Source of the DNA: Blautia coccoides
Lineage (GTDB): Bacteria; Bacillota; Clostridia; Lachnospirales; Lachnospiraceae
Length of the DNA: 64,000 bases
Reading direction: 5' to 3'
Assembly (NCBI RefSeq): GCF_034355335.1
Contig: NZ_CP136422.1
Location: forward strand, 5,058,501-5,122,500
The notes beneath the pieces are model-generated. The model was not told the DNA's origin. It did no database searches and saw only the letters and a list, made by a program, of their open reading frames with translations. The number at the start of each line of letters is the position of its first letter. Position 1 is the stretch's first letter. Of this stretch, positions 43,476-52,131 are shown in pieces. The translations under genes and the position numbers were made by a program.

Positions 43476-43581
43476 ATTATACAGACCCACGTGTCAAAAA
43501 AGCGTCAATAAATGTCAATTTTCACAAACGCAATTGTCAGACAATTGTCTTCCATCGTCAAATTCTTCGTATCGCGGTCAT
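43476..43581 (-). promoter_or_regulatory. hutH promoter with a helically phased TTGAC-type repeat array
   Basis: TATAAT lies at 43476-43481, 35 bp before the ATG. No -35 stands 16-18 bp away. Instead hexamers TTGACA (43492-43497), TTGACG (43503-43508), TTGACA (43513-43518), CTGACA (43535-43540), AAGACA (43546-43551), TTGACG (43556-43561) and ATGACC (43576-43581) repeat in one orientation at 11, 10, 22, 11, 10 and 20 bp, all whole helical turns. The nearest ends 10 bp from the -10. A 17-bp palindrome (CAATTGTC-A-GACAATTG) sits at 43531-43547. Confidence 0.65.
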
Positions 43582-43642
43582 TATTCCGCCATTGACGAAC
43601 AATATTTTTTCGTGTTATCAGGCTAAATTAAATTATTTTTTT

Positions 43643-43674
43643 AAGGCGGGAACCTTGCATCAGAATCCCGCCTT
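43643..43674. repeat. 9-bp hairpin covering the end of the BTAD gene
   Basis: AAGGCGGGA and TCCCGCCTT pair over 9 bp with a 14-nt loop and include the stop codon of the regulator. On the minus strand it is followed by A rather than T, so it is not a normal terminator; it may protect the 3' end or block upstream read-through. Confidence 0.5.
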
Positions 43675-46524
43675 ATTCTTGATCTCCTTCAACACCTTCA
43701 CAGTTGTTGGGTTATTCATCTTTTCTGAGAGCTGCACTCCTTTTTTGTAATGCTTCTTCGCCTGTTCAGTCTCTCCTTTTTCCAAAAGGACAAGAGCCAT
43801 ATACGCCTCCGCACGTTCCAATCCCCAGTAATACCCATGTCTTTCAAAACACGCAACAGCCTGTTCCAGATATTCCTGCGCAAGTTTTATCTTTCCCAGA
43901 AGATAATAAATCTGTCCTGCATTGGAATAGAACTGTCCCAGCCCGTTGGTCACCACCTTACCGGTGCCCTTTTCTATGGCTATCTTATAATAGGAAAGCG
44001 CTGACTGATAGTCACCGGTAGCACGGCAGGCATCTCCTATATAATTGTAACATGCGGCAATACTCATAATATAGCGGGAATCTCTTCCACTGTAATCCTC
44101 AAATATCTGGCGGGCCTCTGTGAGTGTTTGACGGGCCTCCTCATATCTGCCCTCGTGGAGCAGGTACCACCCCTTCAGTCTCATGAAGGCGCCTCTTTCG
44201 TCCGGTTCCTGTACATTGATCAGAGACAGGCCCTCATCCACATATTTTTTCACCAACTGCAGGTCCTCAACCTGTATCCCATAGAAGATCATCTGCTTAA
44301 AATTATTCAGAAGAGACTTCTTATCCTCCAATACCTCGGCCAGCTTCATGCTCTCCTCAATATTGTGGATACCGGATGCGTATTCCCCCACAGCTATGTC
44401 AAAACGGCCCTTGACATAATACATTTCCTTTTTCATTTCCTGCAGCTGATGAGAATCCTCGTCAAACTGGATTACCTTCTGCGCCAGTTCAAGAAGCTCA
44501 TTGGCCTCAAAGGTCACTCCATAATTGTCGTCGCCATATTCCATCTCCCAATGAAGAACAGGAAAGTTTTCATTGACAATCGTATAATACTCTTTCAGAT
44601 ATTTAATCTTATATTGATACGCTTTCACCATATTATGGCACTTCTCATAGTGGTGAATCGTCATTGGAAGATACCCAAAATTTTTCTTCCCCTCAGCCTT
44701 TGATTCATAATACTCAGCCAGCATCTGATGGTACATGCGTTTCTTCCCCTCACTCTGACGCTCATATATGAACTGACGGAAAACCTGATGTTCAAATTTG
44801 TAATAGACATTCCATCCCACAAGGATTTCCTTGATCAGATGGCGCTCCTGCAGCTTTTCCAGAATGCGTACCAAAGTGAGCCTGTCCATCTTAGGCAGCA
44901 GCAGCTCTATCTCCTCAATACTGATCTTCTCAGGAAACATGCTCATGCAGTCCAGCACTTCATTTTCCGTCTCCGGCAGGCCTGCCAGCCTTGCCTTTAT
45001 TACGTTGTTGGTCTTCTGGGATTTTTCCAGGGTATATCCTTTTTCTTTAATGAGATTGACCAGCTCCATCAGGAAGAACGCGTTTCCGTCTGTCATCTGG
45101 TAAATACTCCTTAATTTCTGCTCATCCCCGTTGAGTTCCGGCAGGTATTTATGAAGCAGCTCCATGGTCTCATCCTCCGTAAACGGATTCAGAGAAATGA
45201 CATGGAGAAAATCTTTCTTCATCAGCTTCTCCAGTGCCTCCATAACCTCCACGTCATTGTTCTGGTTATAAGTACACATCAGCAGGATCCGCTCCGTGCC
45301 GAGAGTCAGAAGGATTCTGTTCAATAGCTGAAAACTCATGGTATCCATCCACTGGATATCGTCAAAAAACAACACTACCTTGTGCTTTTCCACTATTTTG
45401 CGGAACATATCCAGAATAGCTTTTTCCATAAGCTGATACGTCAGCCTCCCCAGAGGTTTTTCGTCCCCCAGGATACTTCCCTTAAAAAAGCGGTCTAGCT
45501 GTGCCTGTTCCTCCTCGGTGATGGAACGCTCCAGCAGACCATTTTCCACGCACTGCTCAATCTCCCAGAAAATATCATTCCAGGGGCGCAGAAAAAACTC
45601 CGATTCCTCCCTATAGCAGGCAGCATACAGAGGTATCATCTGATATCCCCGCACCATCTGCTTTGCCTTGTCCAGAAGCGCGGATTTGCCTACTCCATCC
45701 TCCCCGCTGATGGCCACGCATTGGGGATGGCGGCTCTTTCCGGTTCCCACAATACACTCGCTGACCTGGTATATCTCAGAGGTTCTGCCCAAAAACGGGG
45801 CATTCCAGCCGGAGGACTCTGCCTTGGTATTCCCCTTAACATTGAAAATGCGGTGAAACAATTCCTTGATCTCCGGGGACGGCTCCACACCCAGTTCATC
45901 TGCCAGAACCTTCTCCAGATCGTAATACAGCTTGATTGCCATATTATAGTTACCATTCACCGCATAGATGTCCATGATCTCATAGTACAGCTTTTCATTA
46001 TAAGGATCATGCTTGAGCAAAATGTTGCTGTACTTTTGGATCAGATCCACATCCTTTGTGGCATCCGCATCGTACAGCTTTTCCCTGGCACATTTGATAA
46101 ATGCTTGGTTATACTGCTCCTGCATGGTGGTGATCCACTCTTCATATTCATAGCTGTTCTTTATCATAAAATGAGAGAGAAATCCTTCTTCTTCATTTTC
46201 CAGGATATTCTCTTCATTGATATGGTCCCAGTCAATATCCGGCATGCACTCCGGATTCAAAGAGATGCTTGTATGGCCGGCTGTCACCAGAATTTCTTTT
46301 CCAAGCAGCTTCTTGATCTGGTAAACCGCTTCCCTCAGGTTCTTTCTGCCCACATTTTCATTGTCCGCACCCCAGAGCACGTATATGATCTCTTCCCTTG
46401 TAGCTGTCTTCTTCACACAGAGATAATAGAAAAATCCCTCTGCCTTTTTATATGGAAAATTTACACGTTCTCCGTCTACCTCTACATAAGGTCTTCCCAA
46501 AAGATGTACACTGATGTTTGCCAC
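43660..46524 (-). CDS. BTAD-domain (SARP/AfsR-like) regulator with AAA ATPase and TPR repeats
   Basis: 954 aa. An N-terminal winged helix (residues 1-90, MANISVHLLGRPYVEVDGER) is followed by a BTAD domain (95-230, DPYNEKLYYEIMDIYAVNG and ELGVEPSPEIKELF), a STAND/AAA NTPase with Walker A GEDGVGKS at 274-281 and Walker B VVLFFDDIQWMD, and C-terminal TPR-like repeats (about 640-950). Such proteins are ATP-controlled transcription activators. The start is a GTG at 46524 after AGGGATG. It is upstream of and parallel to hutH, making hutH-nhaC its likely target. Confidence 0.88.
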   Translation of the reverse strand: MANISVHLLGRPYVEVDGERVNFPYKKAEGFFYYLCVKKTATREEIIYVLWGADNENVGRKNLREAVYQIKKLLGKEILVTAGHTSISLNPECMPDIDWDHINEENILENEEEGFLSHFMIKNSYEYEEWITTMQEQYNQAFIKCAREKLYDADATKDVDLIQKYSNILLKHDPYNEKLYYEIMDIYAVNGNYNMAIKLYYDLEKVLADELGVEPSPEIKELFHRIFNVKGNTKAESSGWNAPFLGRTSEIYQVSECIVGTGKSRHPQCVAISGEDGVGKSALLDKAKQMVRGYQMIPLYAACYREESEFFLRPWNDIFWEIEQCVENGLLERSITEEEQAQLDRFFKGSILGDEKPLGRLTYQLMEKAILDMFRKIVEKHKVVLFFDDIQWMDTMSFQLLNRILLTLGTERILLMCTYNQNNDVEVMEALEKLMKKDFLHVISLNPFTEDETMELLHKYLPELNGDEQKLRSIYQMTDGNAFFLMELVNLIKEKGYTLEKSQKTNNVIKARLAGLPETENEVLDCMSMFPEKISIEEIELLLPKMDRLTLVRILEKLQERHLIKEILVGWNVYYKFEHQVFRQFIYERQSEGKKRMYHQMLAEYYESKAEGKKNFGYLPMTIHHYEKCHNMVKAYQYKIKYLKEYYTIVNENFPVLHWEMEYGDDNYGVTFEANELLELAQKVIQFDEDSHQLQEMKKEMYYVKGRFDIAVGEYASGIHNIEESMKLAEVLEDKKSLLNNFKQMIFYGIQVEDLQLVKKYVDEGLSLINVQEPDERGAFMRLKGWYLLHEGRYEEARQTLTEARQIFEDYSGRDSRYIMSIAACYNYIGDACRATGDYQSALSYYKIAIEKGTGKVVTNGLGQFYSNAGQIYYLLGKIKLAQEYLEQAVACFERHGYYWGLERAEAYMALVLLEKGETEQAKKHYKKGVQLSEKMNNPTTVKVLKEIKNKAGF

Positions 46525-46674
46525 AATTCATCCCTCATATTCTCAATTTACAGTCCCAAAGTAACAAAATATGTAACCATCCAGCAGGTCTGCGCATTTA
46601 CTGCGGTGCCCCTAAAAAAGCGTGCTCCTAACTGTGAGGGTACTGAACAGTCACCAAAAAAATATATTGTATTT

Positions 46675-46704
46675 AGTATACTCTAATGCAGATACAACTG
46701 TCAA
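46675..46704 (-). promoter_or_regulatory. Promoter of the BTAD regulator
   Basis: TTGACA (46699-46704) and TATACT (46675-46680) with 18-bp spacing on the minus strand, about 150 nt before the GTG. The rest of the 46525-46892 gap is AT-rich and shows nothing else clear. Confidence 0.7.
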
Positions 46705-46892
46705 TACTTCACCAAATTATGCCATTTTGTAACTTTTTATTGTTATTGCTTTACCATAACAAAATATTAGAAATAAATTTTCTTGTGTTTTTTACCGATG
46801 CAGCCGTATAATCATCTCATTTCTTGTACAATTTCGCACCACATTGACTGCTGTGTTAACAGCCAAAAACCCTTTTGAATCTATAATTATTT

Positions 46893-47567
46893 CTATTTAT
46901 TATAGGAAGAAACTCCCTGGCAGAGCGTAAAACGGTTCTTGCGAAAGGTGATGATCCCTTCCTCCTGCATTCTGCCCAGTTCATCGGAGAGTACGCTGCG
47001 GTTCACACACAGATAGTTGGCCAGTTCTTCTCTGGAATACGGGATCACCACTGTGCTGCTTCCTCTTTTCTGACATTGTATGTGCAGATATTTTAATACT
47101 CTTTTGCGCACACTTTTTGTTGAGAGAATATCAATCCGGTAAAATTTTCTCACATTTTCATTTGCGATGAACTCCATCAGTCTGCGCTCCAGCTCCTCCT
47201 CCCATTTTTCATTTCCGGGCATCCAGTCAAAATACCACACTTTTGCGTCCTGGCTGCAATAAGCGGAATAAGGGCTTTGCCGGCTGGGTGTACAGACAAT
47301 ATCAGCCCCCATCATATAAGACGGTACCAGCTTCTGAAAAAGCCTCTCATTCCCATCCATGTCGATCCGGACGATCCGCACCTCACCCTCCAGTACAATC
47401 CCCAGTTGTTTAATGGTGTCCCCCTCATGCAGTAGCTGCTGCCCTTTTCCGTAATCTTGTATCTTCCCTCCAAGAAGCCTGCAAAGCTCCGCCAGTTCTG
47501 CTGTGTCCTTATTGTGGAACAGACAACTCTCTTTCAGTATATTTTCATAATTCTCCAGTCCGATCAT
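46893..47567 (-). CDS. Crp/Fnr-family transcriptional regulator
   Basis: 224 aa. An N-terminal cyclic-nucleotide-binding-like beta roll (residues 15-125, GKGQQLLHEGDTIKQLGIVL, EGEVRIVRIDMDGNERLFQK) precedes a helix-turn-helix (IPYSREELANYLCVNRSVLS, DELGRMQEEGIITF). No cysteine cluster of the FNR type is visible at the N-terminus, so it is probably ligand-controlled. Two adjacent stretches upstream stand out: four 24-nt repeats in its leader and a 15-bp palindrome near its promoter. Confidence 0.9.
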   Translation of the reverse strand: MIGLENYENILKESCLFHNKDTAELAELCRLLGGKIQDYGKGQQLLHEGDTIKQLGIVLEGEVRIVRIDMDGNERLFQKLVPSYMMGADIVCTPSRQSPYSAYCSQDAKVWYFDWMPGNEKWEEELERRLMEFIANENVRKFYRIDILSTKSVRKRVLKYLHIQCQKRGSSTVVIPYSREELANYLCVNRSVLSDELGRMQEEGIITFRKNRFTLCQGVSSYNK

Positions 47568-47599
47568 CCTGCATCACTCCATCTTCTTTTTGCTTCTTA

Positions 47600-47711
47600 T
47601 TCCACTTCGCTTTTCGTGTCCACTTTCATTTTTCGTTCCGTGTCCATTTCCACTTCTCGTTTCGTGTCCATTTCCACTTCTTATTTCGTGTCCCTCTCCA
47701 TTTCTCTTATT
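47600..47711 (-). repeat. 24-nt tandem repeat in the leader of the Crp/Fnr gene
   Basis: Four contiguous 24-nt units (47600-47623, 47624-47647, 47648-47671, 47672-47695) and a partial fifth share the plus-strand core TTCGTGTCCATTTCCACTTC with scattered changes. They start about 33 nt before the ATG and lie almost wholly downstream of the predicted promoter, so they would be in the 5' untranslated RNA, each showing a GGA motif. Confidence 0.75.
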
Positions 47712-47780
47712 CTAACATCTTCTCCCGTTTTCGTAAATTCATTACAGGCTGATTTCATTGGCCACTGTTCACTGTGAACA
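47709..47780 (-). promoter_or_regulatory. Promoter of the Crp/Fnr gene and adjacent palindrome
   Basis: TTTACG (47732-47737) and TAGAAT (47709-47714) with 17-bp spacing form a candidate minus-strand promoter. Thirty bp upstream is the 15-bp palindrome TGTTCACTGTGAACA (47766-47780), placed between two divergent genes as a Crp-type or other dimer site. Confidence 0.5.
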
Positions 47781-47849
47781 TATTACCGGCCCTGTATTAG
47801 ACCTTCATTTACCCTCTTCTTAATATTTACAAAAGATGTAAGAACCCCG

Positions 47850-47878
47850 TTGAAAATTCAAAGCTTATAGTATATGAT
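47850..47878 (+). promoter_or_regulatory. Promoter of the DUF3783 gene
   Basis: TTGAAA (47850-47855), 17 bp, TATGAT (47873-47878), about 30 nt before the ATG. Confidence 0.55.
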
Positions 47879-47909
47879 GAGAATATGAAAACTGCCTGGA
47901 GGGATTGTT

Positions 47910-48311
47910 ATGATTCGCAGACCCAATATCTTATACTATAACAATGGGCAGACGGAAAAAGGAAAAGTGTTGGAAAAAGCAGCACGCCGTATGGGATATG
48001 ATTTTACTCCCATCCTCCCGCAGAATTTACTTCAGACTGTGGGATATCTGGCCAAAATCAAGGGCTTTCCTCAGCGGAAAATATCCGTGCTGGAAAACCT
48101 GCCTTCTATTCCTATGGATGTGATGGTTATGTGCAATTTTACTGACGATAACCTGAATCACCTTCTTCGCATGATGAAGAATGGAGAACTTCCATCCGTT
48201 GCCTTAAAAGCAGTTCTCACATCCCAGAACTGCTTCTGGACATTCGCACATCTTGTAAAAGAACTGGAGGAAGAACACAGAGATTTTATGGAGAGAGAAG
48301 AAGAAAAATAA
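47910..48311 (+). CDS. DUF3783 family protein
   Basis: 133 aa. ILYYNNGQTEKGKVLEKAA, GFPQRKISVLENLPSIPMDV with MVMCNFTDDNLNHLLRMMKN, and the ending LTSQNCFWTFAHLVKELEEE match DUF3783, a small cytoplasmic family restricted largely to Clostridia with no known function. GGAGGG lies 6 nt before the ATG. It has its own promoter and a strong terminator and is monocistronic. Confidence 0.82.
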   Translation: MIRRPNILYYNNGQTEKGKVLEKAARRMGYDFTPILPQNLLQTVGYLAKIKGFPQRKISVLENLPSIPMDVMVMCNFTDDNLNHLLRMMKNGELPSVALKAVLTSQNCFWTFAHLVKELEEEHRDFMEREEEK

Positions 48312-48354
48312 GACTGGGGGAACGCCGCTGATGCGTTCCCCCAGTCTTATTTTA
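48307..48354 (+). terminator. Strong bidirectional terminator
   Basis: A perfect 19-bp stem (48307-48325 with 48333-48351) and 7-nt loop, starting at the DUF3783 stop codon and ending in TTATTTTA; the reverse strand also ends AT-rich for the convergent GH127 gene. Confidence 0.9.
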
Positions 48355-48386
48355 TGTTCAGGCAAAAGATTCCTGATAAAATGTAT

Positions 48387-50330
48387 CTATTTGTCTCCAT
48401 TTTGATACCATGGAAATTGGGTAACCCTCAGCTTTGTGCACCCATAAGGGATCAGTGAAATTTCCTCTTCTGCCCCATCTGGGCGAATCGGACTGTCCGG
48501 GAGGGTTCCCGCGCTGTTTGCTTCCAGTTTCCAGGAAGGAAGCCGCCGCCCCTTTGTTTTCAGCCTGATCGGAGGGTGCTCTTTAGAAAAAGGTACGGAG
48601 CCCACGCAATCCGTGGACATTTCAAAAGACGGATTTTTTTCTAACGCGTAATTCCAGCCGCTGTCCGGGTAGACCTCATAATCCCTGATTCCGGCCACTT
48701 CTTTTACGGCTTCCCATCTCTCTTTTATATCCAGTGCATACACCAGAGGCCCCCGCTCAACAGCCATACTGTTATGGAACCAATAGGATTTTTCAATCTC
48801 CGTGGAAAACTCTGCTTCCAGAATATCCCCTGTGTGGATTCCCCTGGTTACCGTTATGACGTCCCCTGTCTTTTCTCTGATTTTCTCCTCTTTGACACAT
48901 TTGCCGTTTTTATATATCTTATAGGAACCACACCACTGGGGAATCCTGATCTTGAATTCCAGGTTATCATGGGATGCCTGCTCCACATGATATGTGATCT
49001 TTTCCCTAAAGGGATACTCGGTCTCCTCCCTGATGCATATTTTTCTCCCCTCAGCCTCTGTCTCCAGCCTGCATGGGGCAAATACCATGGAGACCACCTG
49101 GGATTCATCCCCTCTGTACCACAGACTCTTCACAAACTTTGGCCATCCCTGGTGCATATTGGCAGTACAGCAACCAAAATTCGGTTCCAATCCAAACATG
49201 TTGGACTCCTCATTGTTATTAAACCAACTGCGCTCTGCCTTGCTGACAAGTACCTGATTCGCCTGCTGCAAATACTGATGTGCCATGAAATCCTCTGTTA
49301 TGGTAGCAGGCAGCGCATTATATGCCAGCCTCTCCATTTTATCCGCAAAACAGGGAAGCCCGAAAGCCTCCAGCATGGTCTGCAGACTGAACATATATTC
49401 CACCACAGAGCAGAGCTCCGATCCCTGAGAGGGATTGTTTCCGCTTAAATGCTCATCTCCGTTAATAGCACCGCTTGCCACTCCGTGATACTTCTCAGCG
49501 TTTGCTAAGCCTGCAAGAGAAGCTGCCTTATAATCCATATCGTCAAAAAAATAGGACAGCATGGCAGGATATTTAAAGCCCATGGTCACATTCACAATAT
49601 GATTTGCGTGGTATTTCATGGTATCATGGTAATCTTCCCATGCAAAATGGCTGTATTCTTTATTCCAGTTATAGTAATACCCGGCAGGCCTTGTAAATGG
49701 AAAGTCCAGGAATATATCCACCCAGTCAAGCGCCTGCTCCCTGAGCATCTCCACAAGTGAGTGAATATCATATTTGGCAGACACATCATGTATGTAACCC
49801 TTTGCTTCCTGTTCACAATACCACTGGATGCAATAAAGCAGATCCCCGATTCTAGCACTGGACCACTGCTTCATAGGCACTTTTGGAATTTTATTATATA
49901 AATATTGAAAATATCTGTCAAAAAACTCCAGAACCCTGCCATCCTTTTTGATCTCATAATATTGGATCAAAACTTTAAGCATAACAAATCTGGACCAGTA
50001 GTCCTCCTTGCTGGCTATGGGGCCAAAATTCCCCTCCTCGTCCTGACTGCCAAGCGTCCATTCCACAAACCTGCACGCAGTCTTCCAGTGTTCCTCATCC
50101 TCCAGATAATAGGAAAGGGGCAACAGCCCGTCCAGATAATAAGGCGCCCTCTCCCAGTTCTCTCCTGTACCGCCCAGCCATCCGGAATAGCTGCCCACGC
50201 TGTCCCATATATCATATAATCTGCCGGTAAGTCCCTGCATCTGTATTTCCAGCTGCCGTTTCAGCCATCCCTCCGGTTTTACTTCAGGAATAGAAAATGT
50301 ATGTAATTTTTTCTCTGTTTTCTTGTTCAT
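48387..50330 (-). CDS. GH127-type beta-L-arabinofuranosidase
   Basis: 647 aa. A glycoside hydrolase of the former DUF1680 group: an (alpha/alpha)6 barrel with C-terminal beta domains. The zinc/cysteine site of Bifidobacterium HypBA1 (Glu-x-Cys and Cys-Cys) is seen as E305-x-C307 (GSELCSVVEYM) and C387-C388 (FGCCTANMHQGWPKF), so the Cys nucleophile is retained. The enzyme should release L-arabinofuranose from plant glycoproteins or arabinans. No signal peptide, so it acts on imported oligosaccharides. GGAGG precedes the ATG at 50330. It is last in the ABC importer operon. Confidence 0.88.
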   Translation of the reverse strand: MNKKTEKKLHTFSIPEVKPEGWLKRQLEIQMQGLTGRLYDIWDSVGSYSGWLGGTGENWERAPYYLDGLLPLSYYLEDEEHWKTACRFVEWTLGSQDEEGNFGPIASKEDYWSRFVMLKVLIQYYEIKKDGRVLEFFDRYFQYLYNKIPKVPMKQWSSARIGDLLYCIQWYCEQEAKGYIHDVSAKYDIHSLVEMLREQALDWVDIFLDFPFTRPAGYYYNWNKEYSHFAWEDYHDTMKYHANHIVNVTMGFKYPAMLSYFFDDMDYKAASLAGLANAEKYHGVASGAINGDEHLSGNNPSQGSELCSVVEYMFSLQTMLEAFGLPCFADKMERLAYNALPATITEDFMAHQYLQQANQVLVSKAERSWFNNNEESNMFGLEPNFGCCTANMHQGWPKFVKSLWYRGDESQVVSMVFAPCRLETEAEGRKICIREETEYPFREKITYHVEQASHDNLEFKIRIPQWCGSYKIYKNGKCVKEEKIREKTGDVITVTRGIHTGDILEAEFSTEIEKSYWFHNSMAVERGPLVYALDIKERWEAVKEVAGIRDYEVYPDSGWNYALEKNPSFEMSTDCVGSVPFSKEHPPIRLKTKGRRLPSWKLEANSAGTLPDSPIRPDGAEEEISLIPYGCTKLRVTQFPWYQNGDK

Positions 50331-50353
50331 AATTGTTCCTCCAAGGTGCCTTT

Positions 50354-51178
50354 TCATTTTAATGCTCCGCTCAGCATTCCCTTGATAAAATATTTCTGCA
50401 GGAATACGAACAGGATCAGGATAGGCATCAGGCCTATAATGGAACTGGATGTCAGAAGCCCCCAGTCCGTACCATACTGGCCAATTGCCAGATTGGTAAG
50501 TCCCACATTGAACGTCTTGATCGAATTGCTGTTGGCAAATACCAGGGCGATCAAATAGTCATTCCATGTGGTATACGCCGCATAAACGGCTATGGTTGCC
50601 ACCGATGACCAAGTCAGCGGCAGGCATATTGTGGAAAATACGGAAAACGCTCCCGCACCATCCAGTTTTGCAGATTCCAGAAGGCTGTCAGGTACCATGT
50701 CAAAAGCATTTTTCATCATGTAAATACAAAACGGTGACTGGAAAGTTGCGTAGATCAGCACCATACTGGGAACCGTATTTAAAAGATGCAGTTTTGACAT
50801 AATAGAATACAGAGGATTCAGCAGTGCCTGAAACGGAATCATGATCGCCGCCAAAATACATGCCATAAACAAGGCTTTTCCCTTTAACTGCAGCTTTGAA
50901 AAACCATATCCGGCCAGTACACTGACAATAACTACCAATAAAATAGTAATGGCTGTAATGACAAAGGAATTCATCAGATACCCTCTGTACAGACCGTCAT
51001 CCAGTGTAAAAATCTTGATATAATTAGCCAAAGTCGGGTGTTTGGGAATCAATGTGGGGGGCGTTCCGTAAATTTCCGTCTTATCCTTCAGGGACGTCAC
51101 GATCGTCCAGTACAGCGGCAGGAAAAAGATGACTGCCAGAGCTGTATTCATCCAGGTTTTTTTCGTCACTCTCTTCAT
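50354..51178 (-). CDS. Sugar ABC transporter permease, MalG type
   Basis: 274 aa with six membrane segments and the EAA loop ESAKLDGAGAFSVFSTICLP, typical of CUT1 importers for oligosaccharides. The ATG at 51178 follows AGAGGAG; it is 10 bp after the partner permease. The cognate ATPase is not encoded in the operon, as is common when a shared MsmX-like ATPase is used. Confidence 0.92.
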   Translation of the reverse strand: MKRVTKKTWMNTALAVIFFLPLYWTIVTSLKDKTEIYGTPPTLIPKHPTLANYIKIFTLDDGLYRGYLMNSFVITAITILLVVIVSVLAGYGFSKLQLKGKALFMACILAAIMIPFQALLNPLYSIMSKLHLLNTVPSMVLIYATFQSPFCIYMMKNAFDMVPDSLLESAKLDGAGAFSVFSTICLPLTWSSVATIAVYAAYTTWNDYLIALVFANSNSIKTFNVGLTNLAIGQYGTDWGLLTSSSIIGLMPILILFVFLQKYFIKGMLSGALK

Positions 51179-51188
51179 ACTTTCTCCT

Positions 51189-52070
51189 CTATTTCGTCGG
51201 GTCCTGCAGGACCTTATTCTCAAAATAACTCAAAATACCAAGCACAAGCAGCAGGATCATAGTCATGGCTGACCCATACCCCATCTTAAAATACTTAAAT
51301 GACGTGTTGTATATATAGTGCACAATAGTCGTTGTATCCTGGGCAGGACCGCCTTTGGTCATAATAAGGAACTGTTCAAATGCCAGCACAGAACCAATGA
51401 CAGACAAGATCAGCGCCAGCGCTGCGTGGGGTTTGATGATAGGCAGTGTGATCCTGAAAAACTGTTTTACTTTGTTAGCGCCGTCCACACTTGCGGCCTC
51501 GTAAATCTGTTCATCCACAGACTGAAACGCTGCCAAAATGATCAGCATGGAGAATCCTGCCATCTTCCAGGTGACCATAAAAATCACGGCGGGAAGAGAT
51601 GTTTTTGCCGAATTCATCCACAGTACAGGGTCCTGTACGATTCCAAGTGTCTGAAGAAGGTAATTCAGGACACCGTACAGATCATTGTAAATCCAGAGCC
51701 ATACCATACTGCAGCAGGTCATAGAGATGACCACAGGGGCGAAATAAAGTGAGCGAAATAAATTCACGCCCTTAAATGCTCCGTTGATCATTAGTGCCAG
51801 GATAAATGCCAGAATAAACAGGCACGGGGTCACAAAGACCGCATATTTCATGGTAAACAGCAGAGAATTCCAAAACTGGGAATCCTGAAACAGCTTTATA
51901 TAATTATCCAGAAAGACAAAGGTCTTCTCCCCCAGCACCGGCCAGTCATAAAATGACATGAGCAGGGACTGGAGAAATGGAAATACAAAAAACATCAGAT
52001 TTAATATCAAGGCCGGAAGTATGAATAGGTAAGATACCAGCGATATTTTCTTTTTATGTCCTCTCTTCAT
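51189..52070 (-). CDS. Sugar ABC transporter permease, MalF type
   Basis: 293 aa, six membrane segments. SYLFILPALILNLMFFVFPF at the start and the EAA loop EAASVDGANKVKQFFRITLP are diagnostic of the MalF/UgpA group. It pairs with the following MalG-type permease. The ATG at 52070 follows AAGGAG; longer upstream frames run into the binding-protein gene and are rejected. Confidence 0.92.
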   Translation of the reverse strand: MKRGHKKKISLVSYLFILPALILNLMFFVFPFLQSLLMSFYDWPVLGEKTFVFLDNYIKLFQDSQFWNSLLFTMKYAVFVTPCLFILAFILALMINGAFKGVNLFRSLYFAPVVISMTCCSMVWLWIYNDLYGVLNYLLQTLGIVQDPVLWMNSAKTSLPAVIFMVTWKMAGFSMLIILAAFQSVDEQIYEAASVDGANKVKQFFRITLPIIKPHAALALILSVIGSVLAFEQFLIMTKGGPAQDTTTIVHYIYNTSFKYFKMGYGSAMTMILLLVLGILSYFENKVLQDPTK

Positions 52071-52131
52071 CAGTTTCTCCTTATGATGGAAGGGCCGCCT
52101 GCCCCTGCAGGCAGTCCCCTCTTTTACACTG

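Noticed and set aside
43476..43497. TTGACA next to TATAAT before hutH as an ordinary promoter
   Set aside because: The spacing is 10 bp, far from the 16-18 bp needed, so the hexamer is better read as one of the phased repeats.
43492..43581. Repeat array before hutH as a CRISPR
   Set aside because: Units of 6 bp with 4-5-bp gaps are far too short for repeats and spacers.
43643..43674. Hairpin at the end of the BTAD gene as an intrinsic terminator
   Set aside because: The transcript strand continues with A rather than U after the stem.
47457..47777. Plus-strand frame with an octapeptide repeat (FVSISTSR-like)
   Set aside because: The repeat simply reflects the 24-nt DNA unit; the frame overlaps the Crp/Fnr gene antisense and has no ribosome site.
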